Shown in pieces: positions 21,976 through 31,921 of a stretch of DNA of 64,000 nucleotides. The DNA comes from Gammaproteobacteria bacterium (GTDB lineage Bacteria > Pseudomonadota > Gammaproteobacteria > Steroidobacterales > Steroidobacteraceae). The DNA is taken from contig CANGBB010000002.1 of assembly GCA_947452065.1 (NCBI GenBank), positions 1-64,000 on the forward strand, read 5' to 3'. The notes below the pieces were generated by a model that saw nothing but the letters and a program-made list of their open reading frames with translations, did no database searches and had not been told where the DNA came from. A program made the translations under genes and the position numbers. Within the stretch, counting starts at the first letter, position 1; each line of letters starts with the position of its first letter.

Positions 21976-22863
21976 ATGGAACGCGTTCAAGGCAAGAAGG
22001 CACCGGGCAGGAGCAGTCGCTGGCGCAGCGCCATCACCAAGACACTGGCTGGCAGCATCACCGAGCGCTCCGAGTGGCTGGATCTGCTGCGCGATGCCAG
22101 CGTTCGTGGTGTCATCAGCGCCGACGACTTCGCGATGCTCGAGGGCGCGCTGGCGGTTGCTGAAATGCAGGTACGCGACATCATGGTGCCGCGTGCGCAG
22201 ATGGTGTGCCTGCGTCGCGACGAATCATTGGAACAGATCATTCCGCGAGTCGTGGAGTCGGGGCATTCGCGCTATCCGGTTGTTGATGGTGACCGCGATG
22301 ACGTGGAAGGCATTCTGCTGGCCAAGGATCTGCTGCGAGCGGTGGCCGGTGGTGGCCTGGAAGAAGATGCCACCTTCGACATGCGCGAGTTTCTGCGACC
22401 GGCGGTGTTTGTGCCGGAGTCGAAGCGGCTGAATGTGCTGCTGAAGGACTTCCGTGATAATCACAATCACATGGCGTTGGTGGTCGACGAGTATGGCGGT
22501 GTCGCCGGGCTGGTCACCATTGAGGACGTCATCGAGCAGATCGTTGGTGACATCGACGACGAGTTCGATATCGAGGAAGAGCTCAGCATCCGCCCGGACG
22601 GCGACCAGCACTTCCTGGTACGTGGCACGACGCCGCTTGAGGAATTCAACGAGCACTTCCACACACAGCTGCCGGAGGGCGAGTTCGAGACGGTTGCCGG
22701 CATGGTCATGCAGCAGCTCGGTCGCGTGCCGCGGCGAGGTGAGTCGGTGGTCATCGCCGGCTGGGAATTCCGCGTCCAGCGCACCGACCGGCGACGCATC
22801 GACAGCCTGCGCGTAGCGCCGGCAGCGACACCGGGCGCAGGCACCGCGAACGTCGAGTCGTGA
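21976..22863 (+). CDS. corC: CorC/YbeX family CBS-domain protein
   Basis: YbeX/CorC proteins carry a tandem CBS pair and a C-terminal CorC_HlyC domain, and are linked to magnesium/cobalt efflux and ribosome metabolism. The 295-residue product shows VRDIMVPRAQMVCL in CBS1, HNHMALVVDEYGGVAGLVTIED in CBS2 (about residues 158-180), and the C-terminal domain with VAGMVMQQLGRVPRRGE. No membrane segment is visible, so it is the soluble short form. A GTG three bases upstream is an alternative start. Confidence 0.92.
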   Translation: MERVQGKKAPGRSSRWRSAITKTLAGSITERSEWLDLLRDASVRGVISADDFAMLEGALAVAEMQVRDIMVPRAQMVCLRRDESLEQIIPRVVESGHSRYPVVDGDRDDVEGILLAKDLLRAVAGGGLEEDATFDMREFLRPAVFVPESKRLNVLLKDFRDNHNHMALVVDEYGGVAGLVTIEDVIEQIVGDIDDEFDIEEELSIRPDGDQHFLVRGTTPLEEFNEHFHTQLPEGEFETVAGMVMQQLGRVPRRGESVVIAGWEFRVQRTDRRRIDSLRVAPAATPGAGTANVES

Positions 22864-24395
22864 GCGCTCCGGACCGCTGGCGCCGGTTTCTCCCGCTGCC
22901 GCTGGGCGCTGCATCGACGCTGGCCTTTGCGCCGTTCAATCTGTGGCCGCTGGCCATTCTGTGTCCATTACTGTTGATGTGGCTCTGGCGCGGTGCGACG
23001 CCGCGTGTCAGCGCCTGGCGCGGCTTTGCCTACGGAATCGGTGTGTTCGCTGCCGGAACGTGGTGGCTGTACATCAGTATTCACGACATGAACGATTCGC
23101 CGGCCTGGTTGGCGCTGCTACTCGTAGCTGCTCTGGTGCTGGTGATGGCCGCCTATTACGCACTCGCCGGTTGGCTGCTGGCGCGGTTGTACGGTCGTCG
23201 TTCACTGGGTGCGTGGTGTGTGGGTGCGGCATCGCTGTGGCTGCTGGTCGAGTGGCTGCGCGGCTGGCTGTTCACCGGATTCCCTTGGCTGCAACTGGGC
23301 TATTCGCAGACCGATACATGGCTGTCGGGCTGGGCGCCGCTGCTTGGATCCTATGGCATCGGTGGTTTGCTGCTGGTTTCCATCGCGCTGCTGCTTTGGG
23401 GATGGTTGGGTACGCAGTCCGGCTCGCATCGGCTCATCGCTGTGGCGCTGGCACTGCTCCCTTGGTGCGCTGGAAGGGTGTTGCAGCCTGTCGATTGGAC
23501 CGCAGTCAGCGGGGAGCCGGTGAGCGTCGCGGTGTTGCAGGGCGCCGTGCCGCAGCGGATCAAGTGGCTGGTGAACAACCGTGAAGCGACGCGCGAGCTC
23601 TATCACCGACTCAACAACGAGGCGCTCGGCGCGCGGCTGATTCTGTGGCCGGAAGCGGCCGTCACCGAACTGGCCAACCAGATTCCACAGTATCTGGATC
23701 AGATCCGTAGTGAGGGCCGCCAACAGGGCTCAGATGTGGTCCTGGGCATCCTGCGCATGGACGAGCGTGGCGAGAACATCTACAACTCAATGCTCGCGCT
23801 GTCTGACCCGCCACAGTTCTACGACAAGCGTCATCTGGTGCCGTACAGCGAGTTTTTCCCGGTGCCTGATTGGGTGCGTGGTGTGTTGCAGCGCCTGGAC
23901 CTGCCCTATGCCGACATTACCCACGGCGCCGACAACCAGCTGCCGGTACGGGCTGGGGGAATGCAGCTGGCGGCGACGATTTGCTATGAAGATACGTTCG
24001 GTCATGCCCAGCGTGCTGCCGCGGGGGCGGCCGATGTGCTGGTCAATGTGACCAATGACGCCTGGTTCGGCCACTCCCCGGCACGCTATCAGCATTTTCA
24101 GATGAGCCGGATGCGGGCCATGGAGGTGCGGCGCTGGCTGATCCGCTCGGCCAATGACGGGGTTTCGGCCCTCGTGGCCCCCGATGGTAAAGTCTCCGCG
24201 AGGGCCGCCGAGTTCCGCCCGGCAGTGCTGCGTGGAACCGTCACGCCTCGTCGTGGTCTCACCCCGTACGCACGCTTTGGCGATTGGCCGGTTCTGGGGG
24301 CAGCAGTGCTGGCCCTGCTGGCTAGCCTTGCCGGCGGGCGGTTTTGGGGATTGAAACCGGTGCCGGATGGCACCATGCAACGCAGGTCGAACTGA
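22860..24395 (+). CDS. lnt: Apolipoprotein N-acyltransferase (GTG start)
   Basis: Lnt adds the third acyl chain to lipoproteins at the periplasmic face of the inner membrane; LptE and the small lipoprotein in this window are potential substrates. About six hydrophobic segments fill the first 220 residues. The nitrilase-like domain then carries the E-K-C catalytic set: Glu in ILWPEAAVTEL, Lys in FYDKRHLVPYSEFFP and Cys in ATICYEDTFG. The GTG start overlaps the corC stop (GTGA). The length is 511 residues. Confidence 0.96.
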   Translation: MSAPDRWRRFLPLPLGAASTLAFAPFNLWPLAILCPLLLMWLWRGATPRVSAWRGFAYGIGVFAAGTWWLYISIHDMNDSPAWLALLLVAALVLVMAAYYALAGWLLARLYGRRSLGAWCVGAASLWLLVEWLRGWLFTGFPWLQLGYSQTDTWLSGWAPLLGSYGIGGLLLVSIALLLWGWLGTQSGSHRLIAVALALLPWCAGRVLQPVDWTAVSGEPVSVAVLQGAVPQRIKWLVNNREATRELYHRLNNEALGARLILWPEAAVTELANQIPQYLDQIRSEGRQQGSDVVLGILRMDERGENIYNSMLALSDPPQFYDKRHLVPYSEFFPVPDWVRGVLQRLDLPYADITHGADNQLPVRAGGMQLAATICYEDTFGHAQRAAAGAADVLVNVTNDAWFGHSPARYQHFQMSRMRAMEVRRWLIRSANDGVSALVAPDGKVSARAAEFRPAVLRGTVTPRRGLTPYARFGDWPVLGAAVLALLASLAGGRFWGLKPVPDGTMQRRSN

Positions 24396-24405
24396 TCTTG
24401 GAGTG

Positions 24406-25947
24406 ATGGCAAATATGTTGCGTCAGAAACTGGATTCCAGAGTAATCAGCGCGATTGCGCTCCTGTCGCTGTTCACAGCCTGTGCGCAGCATTCCTCCAG
24501 TGCCGTGGCTGCGGCGCAGGCCGCGACGCCTGCCGCCAGCGCCTCGTCGGCAGCAGCGCCGTCGGCGCCGCTGGTACGAGGTCTGCCGGATTTCAGCGGA
24601 CTGGTCGCGGCCGTGGGCCCGGCGGTGGTCAACGTGCAGGTGATCGAGCGCAGCAGCAATTCGCGCACCCAGCGCCTGGGCGGCGGTGGCAACGAGGATC
24701 CGTTCAACGATTTCTTCCGTCGGTTCGGCATTCCTCAGGAGCAGGTGCCGCAAGGGCGTGGCAGCACGCCGCAGCCGAGCCGCGGTGAGGGTTCGGGTTT
24801 CATCGTCAGTCCGGATGGCTACATCATGACCAACGCGCATGTGGTCAACAACGCCTCCAAAGTGACCGTGAAGCTCACGGATCAGCGGGAGTTTGTTGCC
24901 AAGGTCGTGGGGTCGGACGAGACATCTGACGTCGCCGTGCTCAAGATCGACGGCAAAAATCTGCCCGTAGTGCGCTTCGGCGACGCATCCAAGCTGCGCG
25001 TCGGCGAGTGGGTGCTGGCCATCGGTTCGCCCTTCGGCATGGAGAACAGTGTGACCGCCGGTATCGTCAGTGCCACCGGTCGCAGTATTCGCAGCGAAAA
25101 CCCACGCAACTACGTCAACTTCATCCAGACCGATGCTGCCGTGAATCCGGGTAACTCGGGCGGGCCGCTGTTCAACATGAGTGGCGAGGTGGTGGGCATC
25201 AACTCACAGATTTTCAGCACCACGGGCAGCTATGCCGGTATGTCCTTCGCCATTCCGATTGATCTGGCCAACAATGTTCGCGAGCAGCTGGTCAGCAATG
25301 GCAAGGTCACACGCGGCATCATCGGCGTGACGATCCAGCCGGTCACCAGTGCGTTGGCTGAGAGCTATGGTCTGGATCGTCCGCGTGGTGCTGCGGTGGG
25401 CAGCGTTAACAAGGGTGGTCCGGCCGATCGAGCCGGCATCCAGGCCGATGATGTGATCCTCAGCGTCAATGGCAAACCGGTAGCCAGCAATTCCGACCTG
25501 CCGCCGATGATCGCGGCGATTCGGCCCGGTACTAAGGCGGATCTGGAGATCTGGCGCAACAAGGCCAGCAAGCATGTGTCGGTGGTCATCGACGAGTTGC
25601 AGGAAGACACGCGCGCCACCCGGACATCGCGCAACTCTCCGAATCAGGGCAACAGCTCTGGCAGCGCAGTCGAGAAGCTGGGTCTGTCGGTGCGCGAATT
25701 GTCGGCTACCGAGCGGCGCCAGATGCGCGCTGACGGCACGCTTCTGGTCGACGAGGCCAGCGGTGCGGCCGCTGAAGCCGGCGTGCAGTCAGGCGATGTG
25801 ATTCTCAGTGCCAATGGCAAGGATGTTGGGACGGTCGAGGAACTGCGTGCGGCGGTTCGCGGTAGCACCGTGGCACGACTGCGGGTGCAGAGCTGGGACC
25901 AAAGCGGCCAGAGCTACACCAGCATCATCGCAGTGCGTCCCGAATAA
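24406..25947 (+). CDS. DegP/MucD-type periplasmic serine protease (Do)
   Basis: An HtrA-family protease and chaperone of the envelope stress response. Counting from ATG 24406, the triad is His145 (TNAHVV), Asp175 (SDVAVLKID) and Ser251 (NPGNSGGPLF). Two PDZ domains follow, about residues 285-375 and 410-510. The N-terminal hydrophobic segment ends LSLFTAC, so it is secreted and could be a lipoprotein, though Phe at -3 is not ideal. ATG 24415 is an alternative start. It is closer to MucD/DegQ than to DegP by its short Q-linker. A terminator follows. Confidence 0.93.
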   Translation: MANMLRQKLDSRVISAIALLSLFTACAQHSSSAVAAAQAATPAASASSAAAPSAPLVRGLPDFSGLVAAVGPAVVNVQVIERSSNSRTQRLGGGGNEDPFNDFFRRFGIPQEQVPQGRGSTPQPSRGEGSGFIVSPDGYIMTNAHVVNNASKVTVKLTDQREFVAKVVGSDETSDVAVLKIDGKNLPVVRFGDASKLRVGEWVLAIGSPFGMENSVTAGIVSATGRSIRSENPRNYVNFIQTDAAVNPGNSGGPLFNMSGEVVGINSQIFSTTGSYAGMSFAIPIDLANNVREQLVSNGKVTRGIIGVTIQPVTSALAESYGLDRPRGAAVGSVNKGGPADRAGIQADDVILSVNGKPVASNSDLPPMIAAIRPGTKADLEIWRNKASKHVSVVIDELQEDTRATRTSRNSPNQGNSSGSAVEKLGLSVRELSATERRQMRADGTLLVDEASGAAAEAGVQSGDVILSANGKDVGTVEELRAAVRGSTVARLRVQSWDQSGQSYTSIIAVRPE

Positions 25948-25955
25948 GCGGTGTC

Positions 25956-26010
25956 GATGCGCCGCTGCGCCCCAGTTTCTGATGGCGCGCCGCGGCGCAT
26001 CGTCTTGCTT
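25956..26010 (+). terminator. Hairpin terminator after the Do protease gene
   Basis: GATGCGCCGC (25956-25965) is the exact complement of GCGGCGCATC (25992-26001), with further inner pairing (GCGCC/GGCGC) and a tail GTCTTGCTT. The structure ends only about 11 nt before the start codon of the NRAMP-like gene, so it could also affect that gene's translation. Confidence 0.65.
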
Positions 26011-26012
26011 CC

Positions 26013-27245
26013 ATGAGGCTGCGTGATCTCGGGCCGGGACTGATCACCGGTGCGGCCGACGACGATCCGAGTGGTATCGCCACGTATTCTCAGGCGGGCG
26101 CGCGGTTCGGCTACAGCCTGCTGTGGACCACGGTGCTGACTTGGCCCTTGATGGCCGGCATCCAACTCATCAGTGCGCGTATCGGTTGCGCCACCGGCCG
26201 CGGTCTGACCGCAAACATTCGTAACAACTTTCCCCGCCCCGTTTTGCTGGCGGTCGTGCTGCTGCTGGTACTGGCGAACGGCTTCAACATCGCCGCTGAC
26301 ATTGCGGCGATGGGCGAGGCGCTGCGTCTGGTTCTGGGCGGATCAGCCGTGGTCTATTCGCTCACCTTCTCGATGGCATGCCTGCTGCTGCAGGTCTTCA
26401 TGCGCTATCAGAGCTACGTGCGTTACCTGAAATGGCTGACGCTGGCGCTGCTCAGCTATGCGGTTGTCGTGTTCACCATCAATGTGCCCTGGGCTGAAAT
26501 GTTGCGCGGGGCATTTCTGCCCCAGCTGCACATGGATCGGGCCATGCTGCAGATGATCGTTGCGGTGCTCGGTACCACCATCAGTCCGTATCTGTTCTTC
26601 TGGCAGGCCGCGCAGGAGATGGAGGATGCGCGGGTGCGTAGCGACTCACCCGATGACTTGGCTGCTGCGCGCCTGCAGTTGCGCCGTACCAAATGGGACA
26701 CGATCGTTGGGATGGGATTTTCCAATCTGATCGCGTTCTTCATCATGCTCAGCACCGCTGCGACTTTGCATGCATCCGGGCTGCATGACATTCAGACCTC
26801 GGCGCAGGCTGCTGAGGCGCTGCGACCGATTGGCGGCGAACTGACCTTCCTGCTGTTCAGCTGCGGCATCATCGGTACCGGGTTGCTGGCGGTGCCGGTG
26901 CTGGCCGGTTCGGCGGCCTATGCAGTGGCCGAATGTTTCGACTGGCCCTACGGTCTGGATCTCAAGCTGCATCAGGCGCGCGGCTTTTACGGCATCGTCG
27001 CTCTGGCAACCCTCGGCGGGGTGTTGCTGCAATTCCTGCACAGTGACCCGATCCAGCAGCTGTTCTGGAGCGCCGTTCTCAATGGTCTGGTGGCCGTGCC
27101 GATCATGGTCGTGATGATGCAGCTCGCGTCTCGGTCGGCCGTCATGGGCCCGTTTGCCCTGCGCGGCCCGCTACAGCTCGTTGGCTGGCTGGCGACAGCG
27201 GTGATGGGGCTGGCAGCCGCCGGCATGATCGTCAGTTTCTTCTAG
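26013..27245 (+). CDS. NRAMP-family metal transporter, atypical motifs
   Basis: A 410-residue inner-membrane protein with about eleven hydrophobic segments and clear NRAMP architecture. TM1 reads AADDDPSGIATYSQAGA where classical NRAMPs have DPGN. TM6 reads GTTISPYLFFWQAAQE where they have MPH. Loss of the metal-binding Met suggests the substrate differs from Mn2+/Fe2+; Nramp-related proteins lacking this Met include Mg2+ transporters, but I cannot assign the ion. No Shine-Dalgarno sequence is visible; a terminator-like hairpin ends just before the ATG. Confidence 0.85.
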   Translation: MRLRDLGPGLITGAADDDPSGIATYSQAGARFGYSLLWTTVLTWPLMAGIQLISARIGCATGRGLTANIRNNFPRPVLLAVVLLLVLANGFNIAADIAAMGEALRLVLGGSAVVYSLTFSMACLLLQVFMRYQSYVRYLKWLTLALLSYAVVVFTINVPWAEMLRGAFLPQLHMDRAMLQMIVAVLGTTISPYLFFWQAAQEMEDARVRSDSPDDLAAARLQLRRTKWDTIVGMGFSNLIAFFIMLSTAATLHASGLHDIQTSAQAAEALRPIGGELTFLLFSCGIIGTGLLAVPVLAGSAAYAVAECFDWPYGLDLKLHQARGFYGIVALATLGGVLLQFLHSDPIQQLFWSAVLNGLVAVPIMVVMMQLASRSAVMGPFALRGPLQLVGWLATAVMGLAAAGMIVSFF

Positions 27246-27296
27246 GCCGGCCCGTGGGTGTTGCTGCGGGGTGAGGCCGGCGGCGCGCTCATGTAA

Positions 27297-29924
<2,628 letters not shown>

Positions 29925-29934
29925 GTGCCGCGGC

Positions 29935-30414
29935 ATGAAAAGGCTGGTGCTTCTGGCGGTGGTCGCGCTGCTGACAGGGTGCGGCTTCCACTTGCAGGGC
30001 CGGCAGCCTTTGCCGCCGGTGCTGGCGGCTGCATACATCGATCCGGTCGATGCGCAGTCCGATTTCTATCTCGGACTGCGCGCTGCGCTGCGTGCCTCGG
30101 GAAGCCAGATCCAGGAAGAGGCCGCTCCCGGATCGGCCACCATCCGCATCGTCAATGATCGTACCTCCGAACGCGTTCTGGCGGTCTCAGCCCAGAATAT
30201 TCAAACCGCTTACGAGCTGAGCTACACCGTGCGGATTGCGGTCAGTGCCGGTGGACGGCAGTTGATCGAACCCGAGGAACATACGGTATCGCGCGAGTAC
30301 AGTTTTGCTGAGTCGGCGCAGCTGGCGAAGCTGCGCGAGCGCGAGGCACTCAGTGCAGCGCTGGCCAATGACCTTGTCACCGTGGTCATGCGTCGGCTCG
30401 CCAGCCTGAAATAA
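29935..30414 (+). CDS. lptE: LPS-assembly lipoprotein LptE
   Basis: LptE is the outer-membrane lipoprotein plug of the LptD translocon. The 159-residue product has a lipoprotein signal with lipobox LLTGC (Cys16) followed by GFHLQGRQPLPPVL, the hallmark N-terminal segment of LptE/RlpB. The remainder is typical: VNDRTSERVLAVSAQNIQTAYELSY and EHTVSREYSF (both split by strand breaks). It lies 10 nt after leuS. holA, its usual neighbour, is 6.7 kb away here. Confidence 0.93.
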   Translation: MKRLVLLAVVALLTGCGFHLQGRQPLPPVLAAAYIDPVDAQSDFYLGLRAALRASGSQIQEEAAPGSATIRIVNDRTSERVLAVSAQNIQTAYELSYTVRIAVSAGGRQLIEPEEHTVSREYSFAESAQLAKLREREALSAALANDLVTVVMRRLASLK

Positions 30415-30422
30415 CGAATGCC

Positions 30423-30911
30423 GTGACTGTCCTGCGCATCGCCGATATCGACCATCGCTCGCTCTCGCAACTGCTGTCTCGATTTGGATTGGATCTGCGC
30501 CTTGTGAGTGAGGGCAGTGACATTCCGGGCTCTTACTGGGGCGAGAGCGAGGCCGGCCTGAGAAGCCATGAACTGTTTGTGCGGCTGGACACGCCAGTGC
30601 ATTCCGCGCTGCATGAGGGTGCGCATTTCATTTGCATGGATTCATCGCGCCGCATGGGTCTGCATACCGATGCCGGCGGCGACTTCGCCGAAGAGGATGC
30701 CGTCTGCTATCTGCAGATCTTGCTCGCGACCCATCTCGATGAGGTGGGTCGCGAACGCATGTTTGCCGACATGGACGAGTGGGGCTATACCTTCCGACTT
30801 GGCAGCGCGCAGACCTGGTTCGAGCAGGATGCTATCACCGCCCGAGACTGGCTGATCCGTGAAGGCGTGATTGGCGCGGATGATTCCATCCGCTTTGCGG
30901 TGCGCGGATAG
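30423..30911 (+). CDS. Conserved-looking protein with HExxH motif, function unknown
   Basis: The 162-residue protein has no signal peptide or membrane segment. Its notable feature is His64-Glu65-Gly-Ala-His68 (VHSALHEGAHFICMD), a zincin-type HExxH site. Glu90/Glu91 in DFAEEDAVCYLQILLA lie about 22 residues further on and could be the third zinc ligand, as in gluzincins. The start is GTG at 30423, 8 nt after lptE, so it is likely co-transcribed with leuS-lptE. I do not recognise a named family. A small cytoplasmic metallopeptidase is possible, but the motif alone does not prove activity. Confidence 0.7.
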   Translation: MTVLRIADIDHRSLSQLLSRFGLDLRLVSEGSDIPGSYWGESEAGLRSHELFVRLDTPVHSALHEGAHFICMDSSRRMGLHTDAGGDFAEEDAVCYLQILLATHLDEVGRERMFADMDEWGYTFRLGSAQTWFEQDAITARDWLIREGVIGADDSIRFAVRG

Positions 30912-30942
30912 CCGGTATTAATTGGCGGGTTGCGCTGGGTGC

Positions 30943-31377
30943 TCAGCGCTTGCGGGAAAGAGCAGCCAGCCAGCCGCCGACAGCCATTGCCAGTACGTAC
31001 CACAGGGCCGTCGCGTGGCCGCTGCTTGCCGCAACCAACGCTGGTCCCGGGCAGTAGCCGGATACACCCCAGCCGATACCGAATACCAGACTCCCGATGA
31101 TCAGCGGACGATCGATGCGACGCGATTCGCTATCGGCATCACCCTTTCCAGCAGCAGTGTCATTGCGTTGCGCGTCATGACGGCGCGCCCACTGCATGCA
31201 GGGCATGGCCACACCGATGGCACCGGCCATGACCAGCGCAAGTGACGGATCCCATTGACCGGTGATATCGAGAAACCCGCGCACCTTATCCGGATCCACC
31301 ATGCCGGAAATCAGTAGTCCGATTCCGAACAGCAGTCCGCAGACGAACGCGATGACGATGCGCATGCGGGCGCTCAT
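30943..31377 (-). CDS. YeeE/YedE family transporter, second half-protein
   Basis: A 144-residue membrane protein of the YeeE/YedE (TsuA-like) family, which in characterised cases imports thiosulfate or related sulfur compounds. It has about four hydrophobic segments and the family motif SGYCPGPALVAA around residue 110, with the conserved Cys. The charged middle (WARRHDAQRNDTAAGK) would be a cytoplasmic loop. It overlaps the upstream half-gene by an ATGA, so the two halves probably form one heteromeric transporter. The sulfur substrate is inferred from the family only. Confidence 0.85.
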   Translation of the reverse strand: MSARMRIVIAFVCGLLFGIGLLISGMVDPDKVRGFLDITGQWDPSLALVMAGAIGVAMPCMQWARRHDAQRNDTAAGKGDADSESRRIDRPLIIGSLVFGIGWGVSGYCPGPALVAASSGHATALWYVLAMAVGGWLAALSRKR

Positions 31378-31826
31378 GGCAGCATGCCAGGCAGGACGTG
31401 TCGCACGAGAGTGACCGTCAGCATGCCGGTGAACATGAAACACAGCACGGCCACCAGTGAACGCAGCGACAGGCGTGACAGGCCGCAGATGCCGTGGCCA
31501 CTGGTACAGCCGTGTGCCATCCAGGTGCCGTAGCCGGTGAGCAACCCGGCAACGAGGAGAGGGGCGAGCGCACCCTGCGGGTTGGCCGCAGCGGCGGCGA
31601 TGGGTAGTGGCAGCCACGGTGCGAGCAGCAGCCCGGCGAGAAATGCCAGTCGCCAAGCGGAATCGGCAGTGAGACGTCGGCTGGGGAGGGCCAGTAGCGC
31701 GTGAAAGATGCCACTGATGCCGGCCACCTGCCGCGTCAGTCCATACAGCAGCGCAGCCGACAGTCCGATCAGCATGCCGCCGCCCAGCGCAGTCCAGGGT
31801 GTGAAGTGTTGCCAATCGATGTTCAT
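31374..31826 (-). CDS. YeeE/YedE family transporter, first half-protein
   Basis: A 150-residue membrane protein with about four hydrophobic segments and the YeeE/YedE signature AHGCTSGHGICGLSRLS (about residues 103-120), which carries the conserved cysteines thought to handle the sulfur substrate. It is the promoter-proximal member of a two-gene unit; its neighbour supplies the partner motif. The start is near a GCAGTC hexanucleotide array that separates it from the divergent yheS gene, so its promoter probably lies in or beside the array. Confidence 0.85.
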   Translation of the reverse strand: MNIDWQHFTPWTALGGGMLIGLSAALLYGLTRQVAGISGIFHALLALPSRRLTADSAWRLAFLAGLLLAPWLPLPIAAAAANPQGALAPLLVAGLLTGYGTWMAHGCTSGHGICGLSRLSLRSLVAVLCFMFTGMLTVTLVRHVLPGMLP

Positions 31827-31841
31827 GCCGCAAAGGATAGC

Positions 31842-31883
31842 GCAGTCGCAGTCGCAGTCGCAGTCGCAGTCGCAGTCGCAGTT
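31842..31883. repeat. Hexanucleotide tandem repeat (GCAGTC)x6 plus one variant unit
   Basis: Six perfect GCAGTC units are followed by one GCAGTT unit. The array fills most of the 95-bp gap between the divergent YeeE-type gene and yheS. It lies just upstream of the probable yheS promoter (31886-31915). Copy-number change by slippage would alter spacing on the YeeE side in 6-bp steps. Confidence 0.9.
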
Positions 31884-31885
31884 GC

Positions 31886-31915
31886 TTGGCGGCGCTGGCC
31901 CTGGCCGGCGATAAT
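31886..31915 (+). promoter_or_regulatory. Possible yheS promoter abutting the start codon
   Basis: TTGGCG (31886-31891), an 18-bp spacer and GATAAT (31910-31915). The predicted start site, about 7 nt after the -10, coincides with the GTG start at 31922. Confidence 0.5.
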
Positions 31916-31921
31916 GCGGCG

